Source of the DNA: WHSO01 sp050485485
GTDB lineage: Bacteria > Pseudomonadota > Alphaproteobacteria > SMXQ01
Reading direction: 5' to 3'
Length of the DNA stretch: 64,000 bases
NCBI GenBank assembly: GCA_050485485.1
Contig: JBJHBM010000008.1
Span: 14,865 to 78,864, forward strand
In this document: positions 60,445 to 64,000 of the stretch, one piece after another
Layout of the letters: each line of letters begins with the position of its first letter
Numbering within the stretch: position 1 is the stretch's first letter
Notes under the pieces: generated by a model
Databases searched by the model: none
What the model was told of the DNA's origin: nothing
The model's input: only the letters and a program-made list of their open reading frames with translations
Position numbers and translations under genes: made by a program

Positions 60445-61245
60445 TCAGGCCACCTTCACATGGCGCAGCTTCTGGCGCTCGTAGAGGAAGCGGAGCACCT
60501 CGGTGCGGCAGTGGATGAAACGCGCGTCCTCCGCCAGCTCGAGCCGGCTGCGCGGGCGGTGCAGGCCGACCTCGAGGATCTCGCCGATGGTCGCCTCCGG
60601 GCCGTTGGTCATCATCACGACGCGGTCCGCGAGCAGCACCGCCTCGTCCACGTCGTGGGTGATCATCACGATGGTGTTGCCGAGCGCCGCATGGATCTCC
60701 ATCACCGAATCCTGGAGATGGGCGCGGGTGAGCGCGTCGAGCGCGCCGAACGGCTCGTCGAGCAGCAGCACCTTGGGCTCCATGGCGAGCGCGCGGGCGA
60801 TGCCGACGCGCTGCTTCATGCCGCCCGAGATCTCGCCGGGTCGCTTGGCGCGCGCGTCCGCCATGTGCACCAGCTCGAGCTGGCGGAGCGTCCAGTCATG
60901 GCGCTCCGCGGTGGTCTTGCCGTCGCGCATGGTCTTGTTCACCGCGAGCCGCACGTTCTCGTAGACCGTGAGCCACGGCAGCAGCGAGTGGTTCTGGAAC
61001 ACCACCGCGCGGTCGGGGCCGGGGTCGTTCACTTCCCGGCCGTCGAGCAGCACGACGCCGGAGGTCGGACGCAGCAGGCCCGCCACGATGTTGAGCAGCG
61101 TCGACTTGCCGCAGCCGGAATGGCCGATCAGCGCGACGTACTCGCCCTTGTCGATGCCGAGGTCGATGGAGTCGAGGGCAACGAAGGGCGCCCCCTTGGT
61201 GGGGAACGTCATGCCGACGTTCTCGATGCTGAGGTAAGCGGTCAT
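60445..61245 (-). CDS. nrtD: nitrate ABC transporter, ATP-binding protein
   Basis: 266 residues. Walker A GHSGCGKSTLL, Q-loop, signature ISGGMKQRVGIARALAMEP and Walker B VLLLDEPFGALDALT are complete. The KLRHVKV end and the nearby NrtA/NrtB identify it as the nitrate/sulfonate/taurine class. AGGAGG abuts an ATG at 61251 with no spacing but stands 6 bases before the ATG at 61245, so the latter is the probable start. It powers uptake of nitrate for NasA. Confidence 0.95.
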   Translation of the reverse strand: MTAYLSIENVGMTFPTKGAPFVALDSIDLGIDKGEYVALIGHSGCGKSTLLNIVAGLLRPTSGVVLLDGREVNDPGPDRAVVFQNHSLLPWLTVYENVRLAVNKTMRDGKTTAERHDWTLRQLELVHMADARAKRPGEISGGMKQRVGIARALAMEPKVLLLDEPFGALDALTRAHLQDSVMEIHAALGNTIVMITHDVDEAVLLADRVVMMTNGPEATIGEILEVGLHRPRSRLELAEDARFIHCRTEVLRFLYERQKLRHVKVA

Positions 61246-61275
61246 GGTCATCCTCCTGACGCGACGGGGCGTGGC

Positions 61276-62175
61276 TCAGTTGCTGGCGGTGCCGCGCGAG
61301 ACCATCGCGCCGACGAACGTGATCGCCCGGTCCAGCATGAAGCCCACCAGGCCGACGTAGACGAGCGCGATGACGATGTCGCTGATGAGCGAGCTGTTCC
61401 ACGCGTCCCAGATGAAGAAGCCGATGCCGACGCCGCCGATCAGCATCTCGGAGGCGACGATGGCGAGCCACGACAGGCCGACGCCGATCTTGAGGCCGGT
61501 GAACATGTAGGGGACGCTGGCCGGCAGCGTGATCTTCCAGAAGTATTCGAGCGGGTTGAGCCGGATCACCCGGGCGACGTTGCGGTAGTCCTGCGGGATG
61601 TTGCGCACGCCGACCGAGGTGTTGATGATGATCGGCCACACTGCCGTGATGAAGATCACGAAGATCGCCGAGGGGTCCGCGTTGCGGAAGGCGGCGAGCG
61701 AGATCGGCAGCCAGGCGAGCGGCGGCACCGTGCGCAGCACCTGGAAGATCGGGTCGAGGCCGCGCAGGGCGATGGTGCTCTGGCCGACCAGCACGCCGAG
61801 CGCGATGCCGACCACGGCGGCGAGCGCGAAGCCGACGGCGACGCGCTCGAGGCTCGCGAGCAGGTGCCAGAACAGGCCCTTGTCGAGGCCGCCCCGGTCG
61901 AAGAACGGATCCGCGATCAGCTCCCAGGTGTCCTCCAGCACCTGCGAGGGCGGCGGCAGGCTCGCGCCGGGCTGGGAGCAGGCGAGCTCCCATATGCCGA
62001 CGAGGACGGCGAGAGTGACGAGCGGCGGCACCACCCGCGCGGCGGCGGCGCGCAGCAGCTCCAGCGCCCGCGCGAGGCGGCGGCGCGGCAGGTCGAGGCG
62101 GAGAATCTCCGCGCTCGCCCGGGGACGCTGCGCCGGGGGCGGCGTATCGGCGATCGGTTTCGGCTTTGCGTTCAT
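61276..62175 (-). CDS. nrtB: nitrate ABC transporter, permease
   Basis: 299 residues with about six transmembrane helices and the EAA-type cytoplasmic loop (SVGVRNIPQDYRNVARVIRLNPLEYFWKITLPASVPYMFTGLKIG) of the NrtB/SsuC class. The ATG at 62175 follows CGGAGAG. A second in-frame ATG at 62217 would overlap the nrtA stop by ATGA and add 14 residues; both starts are possible. It forms the inner-membrane channel with NrtD. Confidence 0.94.
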   Translation of the reverse strand: MNAKPKPIADTPPPAQRPRASAEILRLDLPRRRLARALELLRAAAARVVPPLVTLAVLVGIWELACSQPGASLPPPSQVLEDTWELIADPFFDRGGLDKGLFWHLLASLERVAVGFALAAVVGIALGVLVGQSTIALRGLDPIFQVLRTVPPLAWLPISLAAFRNADPSAIFVIFITAVWPIIINTSVGVRNIPQDYRNVARVIRLNPLEYFWKITLPASVPYMFTGLKIGVGLSWLAIVASEMLIGGVGIGFFIWDAWNSSLISDIVIALVYVGLVGFMLDRAITFVGAMVSRGTASN

Positions 62176-62213
62176 GGCACTCTCTCCGGACTGGATGCGG
62201 ACATCGGCGGCGC

Positions 62214-63575
62214 TCATGCCGACATCCGCTTGATGGCGAGGGACGTGAGATAGGCTGCGGGGTTCGCAGGATCGAACACCTTGCCGTCGAAGAAGGTCTC
62301 GGGACCGCGCGAGGTTCCCTTCGGCACGTCGGCCGCGGGCACGCCGAGCTCCTTCACCGCCTCGCGCCACAGGTCCTCGCGGTTGACGCGGTCGATCAGC
62401 CCCTTGGCGTCGAGGTCGGGCGGCAGGATGCCCCAGCGGATGTTCTCGGTCAGGAACCACAGGTCGTGGCTCCGGAACGGATAGGCGGCGTGGTCGCGCC
62501 AGAACTTCATGACGTGGGGCGAATCCTTCACCACCCGTCCGTCGCCGTAGTCGAAGGTGCCGTTGGTGCGGTCGAAGATGTCGCGGGACGGCACGTTGAA
62601 CCAGGCGCGCCGCCCGATGATGTCGCACATCTCCTTGCGGTTCTCGGGCCTGTCGCACCACATCGCCGCCTCCTCGACCGCCATCAGCGCCGCCTTGGCC
62701 GCGCGCGGGTTGGCGTCGGCCCAGTCGGCGCGCACCGCGAAGCTCTTTTCGGGGTGGTCGTTCCACAGCTCGCCGGTGGTGAGCGCGGAGAAGCCGACCT
62801 TCTGGTTGATGAGCTGGGCGTTCCACGGCTCGCCCACGCAGAACGCCTCCATCGAGCCGACCTTCATGTTGGCCACCATCTGCGGCGGCGGCACGACGAT
62901 GGTCTGCACGTCCCTTTCGGGATCGATGCCGCCGGCGGCGAGCCAGTAGCGCAGCCACAGGTCGTGGGTGCCGCCGCGGAACGTCATGGCGCACTTCACG
63001 TCCCTGCGGGCGGCGGCCATCGCCTGGAAGGCGGCGCGCAGGGGCGAGGCGTCGACCGTCACGCCGAGCGCCTTGTGCGTCTCCGCGACCGAGATGCCCT
63101 GTCCGTTCACGTTGAGCCGGGCGAGAATGTACATCGGCACCGGCCGGTTGTTCATGGTGATGTTGCCGTTGGTCATCAGGTAGGGCATCGGCGTGAGGAT
63201 GTGCGCGCCGTCGATGCCGCCGCGCCCCGAGCCGAGCTCGAGGTTGTCGCGGGTGGTGCCCCAGGACGCCTGCTTGGCGACCGTCACGTCGGCGAGGCCG
63301 TACTTGGCGTAGAAGCCCTTTTCGCGGGCGATGATGAGGGGCGCGGAATCGGTGAGCGCGATGTAGCCGAAGGTCGCCCGGGTCACTTCGGGCCCCGGCG
63401 CCGCGGCGAACACGCCCGCCGGGAAGGCGGCGCGCACCGCCGCCAGCGTGGCCGCCGCGCCGGCGAGGCGCCCGCCCGTCCTCAGCACCTCGCGCCGCGA
63501 CAGCGCGCGCGCCGTGTCGGGTTGCCCATCGCGGGAGACGGGAATGGAAGTGGTCTTGCCGCCGGTCTTGCTCAT
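62214..63575 (-). CDS. nrtA: nitrate ABC transporter, substrate-binding protein
   Basis: 453 residues, typical NrtA/CmpA length. A twin-arginine signal (SRREVLRTGGRLAGAAATL) indicates folded export. TRATFGYIALTDSAPLIIAREKGFYAKYGL, FRGGTHDLWLRYWLAAGGIDP and FCVGEPWNAQLI are family ligand-binding blocks. It captures nitrate in the periplasm. Transcription appears to begin at a sigma54 promoter about 130 bases upstream and to pass a terminator 31 bases before the ATG, so expression should depend on nitrogen status and on nitrate. Confidence 0.96.
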   Translation of the reverse strand: MSKTGGKTTSIPVSRDGQPDTARALSRREVLRTGGRLAGAAATLAAVRAAFPAGVFAAAPGPEVTRATFGYIALTDSAPLIIAREKGFYAKYGLADVTVAKQASWGTTRDNLELGSGRGGIDGAHILTPMPYLMTNGNITMNNRPVPMYILARLNVNGQGISVAETHKALGVTVDASPLRAAFQAMAAARRDVKCAMTFRGGTHDLWLRYWLAAGGIDPERDVQTIVVPPPQMVANMKVGSMEAFCVGEPWNAQLINQKVGFSALTTGELWNDHPEKSFAVRADWADANPRAAKAALMAVEEAAMWCDRPENRKEMCDIIGRRAWFNVPSRDIFDRTNGTFDYGDGRVVKDSPHVMKFWRDHAAYPFRSHDLWFLTENIRWGILPPDLDAKGLIDRVNREDLWREAVKELGVPAADVPKGTSRGPETFFDGKVFDPANPAAYLTSLAIKRMSA

Positions 63576-63606
63576 GTCGAAACTCCGTGTGTCCGCTAAG
63601 CTGAAT

Positions 63607-63651
63607 AAAAAACGCCGCGTTCGGCCCCTTTCCCCGGAGCCAAAAGCGACG
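63607..63651 (-). terminator. leader terminator (attenuator) in front of nrtA
   Basis: On the minus strand an outer stem CGTCGC/GCGGCG and an inner stem TTGGCTCC/GGGGCCGA (both with G-U pairs) close a GGGGAAA loop; six T residues follow. It lies between promoter and nrtA start, so it would stop transcription unless antitermination occurs. Confidence 0.8.
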
Positions 63652-63661
63652 TTGCCTTGCT

Positions 63662-63677
63662 CGTCCCGCCTCGGACG
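63662..63677 (-). promoter_or_regulatory. hexaloop hairpin P2 of a putative NasT antitermination leader
   Basis: CGTCC-GAGGCG-GGACG: a perfect five-pair stem with a six-base loop, 10 bases before the terminator stem. ANTAR proteins such as NasR and NasT bind tandem hairpins with six-base loops. The published pattern has A at loop position 1 and G at 4; here position 4 is G but position 1 is G. Confidence 0.5.
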
Positions 63678-63685
63678 GATATGTC

Positions 63686-63704
63686 GGCGACCTGCGTCGG
63701 TGCC
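63686..63704 (-). promoter_or_regulatory. hexaloop hairpin P1 of a putative NasT antitermination leader
   Basis: GGCACC-GACGCA-GGT-c-GCC: six pairs with one bulged base and a six-base loop. The loop resembles that of the second hairpin (GA-[C/G]-GC-[A/G]). It starts almost exactly at the transcription start predicted from the sigma54 promoter. Confidence 0.45.
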
Positions 63705-63715
63705 TGCCTAGGTAT

Positions 63716-63732
63716 ATGCAACGGCCATGCCA
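63716..63732 (-). promoter_or_regulatory. sigma54 (RpoN) promoter of the nitrate operon
   Basis: TGGCATGGCCGTTGCAT on the minus strand carries the invariant GG and GC dinucleotides exactly 10 bases apart and matches the consensus TGGCAC-N5-TTGCA except for one base. Nitrogen-assimilation operons are classic NtrC/sigma54 targets. The start point would be near 63706. Confidence 0.75.
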
Positions 63733-63843
63733 GATATCGCCGCCGCCGAAAGCGCGCCGAACCGGGGTTCGGCGGCCGGGCCGGAATCGGCCCCCCGAAG
63801 AAATTGCCTAATTTTTATCCCTCACTGCATCAATGCCCTTGTC

Positions 63844-64000
63844 TTAGGCATCATCGGCCCGGACGGCCCCGCCCGCGCCGATCGTGAAGCCGGCGAGGTA
63901 ACGCGGGATGTCGGCCGCATCGAAAGGGCGGCCGTCGAAGAAAGCGGCCGCGGCGGGCGGCGCGGCCCCCGGAGCCACGGGCGCGAGGCCGAGCTCGCCG
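63844..64000 (-). CDS. NrtA/NasS-like nitrate-binding protein, C-terminal end (cut by window edge)
   Basis: The last 52 codons of a gene that continues past the right edge. The fragment ends in a TAA stop and has FFDGRPFDAADIPRYLAGF, which aligns with FFDGKVFDPANPAAYLTSL at the C-terminus of NrtA in this window. A second NrtA homologue just before nrtA fits NasS, the cytoplasmic nitrate sensor that binds the antiterminator NasT in Paracoccus and relatives; a second transporter-binding protein is the alternative. The 268-bp gap to nrtA holds the promoter and leader. Confidence 0.7.
   Translation of the reverse strand, partial: GELGLAPVAPGAAPPAAAAFFDGRPFDAADIPRYLAGFTIGAGGAVRADDA

Noticed and set aside
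52626..62253. Very long open frames on the plus strand opposite the nitrate genes and binding proteins
   Set aside because: They run antisense to clearly conserved genes, are rich in Arg, Ala, Gly and Pro or His, and have no domain resemblance. They are a by-product of high third-position GC.
63756..63773. Perfect hairpin GCCGAACC/GGTTCGGC downstream of the NasS-like stop
   Set aside because: No T-run follows on the minus strand, so it was not called a terminator. It could still stabilise the transcript end or be a regulator site.
1..64000. Mobile elements, CRISPR arrays, tRNA, rRNA, defence systems
   Set aside because: I looked for transposase, integrase and phage proteins, spaced direct repeats, tRNA-like cloverleaf segments and nuclease-type clusters, and found none.

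Overview
The window is high-GC, densely packed DNA from what looks like an alphaproteobacterium. Supporting signs are GGAAC-N16-CGTT promoters of the EcfG general-stress type, a response regulator with a ChvI-like DNA-binding domain, and a NasS-like gene directly upstream of nrtA. The genus cannot be named from this sequence. I saw no rRNA, tRNA, CRISPR array, transposase, integrase or phage gene. The annotation has 54 protein genes, one of them cut by the right edge. Most are in tight operons with ATGA start/stop overlaps.

Layout. (1) 1-5.3 kb: ECF sigma factor, PRC-barrel protein, phosphoenolpyruvate synthase and a membrane-anchored peptidoglycan-binding protein, all on the minus strand. 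(2) 5.7-28.2 kb: an exopolysaccharide locus of the Wzx/Wzy type resembling colanic acid. It starts with a ChvI-like regulator and holds GDP-mannose synthesis (ManC), the export pair (Wza-like lipoprotein and Wzc/GumC-like co-polymerase with tyrosine kinase domain), a WcaJ-like initiating transferase, six further glycosyltransferases, a Wzy-like polymerase, a Tat-exported beta-helix protein, a pyruvyl transferase, a WzxC-like flippase, and Gmd plus Fcl for GDP-L-fucose. (3) 28.4-31.3 kb: a DUF4340 protein, a DUF4168 protein with a clear terminator, and a second ECF sigma factor with its anti-sigma. (4) 31.4-37.7 kb: a second sugar module consisting of an SAF-domain oxidoreductase, a GT2, CDP-glucose synthase, an epimerase, a sugar 3-C-methyltransferase and an RmlC-like protein. 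It probably makes a CDP-linked branched sugar, but the CDP-glucose 4,6-dehydratase is missing. (5) 37.7-41.4 kb: GlgB, a MetE-like protein and a 24-residue membrane peptide. (6) 41.4-55 kb: a catabolic island with a HyuB-like protein, a PEP-mutase/isocitrate-lyase homologue, three different RraA-fold proteins, RidA, a LigB-like extradiol dioxygenase, an amidohydrolase, a UbiD decarboxylase, a Rieske oxygenase and three Bug/TctC solute-binding proteins. This suggests uptake, hydroxylation or demethylation, decarboxylation, meta-cleavage and aldol cleavage of an aromatic acid of unknown identity. (7) 55-64 kb: assimilatory nitrate reduction (nasA, nirD, nirB) with a nitrate ABC transporter (nrtD, nrtB, nrtA) and the 3-prime end of a NasS-like gene.

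Regulation. Three sequence-level signals stand out. Upstream of nrtA there is a sigma54 promoter, then two hairpins with six-base loops, then an intrinsic terminator, which is the architecture of a NasT/NasR antitermination leader. At 5392-5420 a nearly perfect palindrome reads as GGAAC-N16-CGTT on both strands and lies between two divergent genes. Direct repeats of GGTCACA spaced 10, 11 or 21 bp occur in front of several polysaccharide operons and at the start of the ChvI-like regulator, which itself has lost the phospho-acceptor aspartate. These readings are inferences from motifs and await testing.
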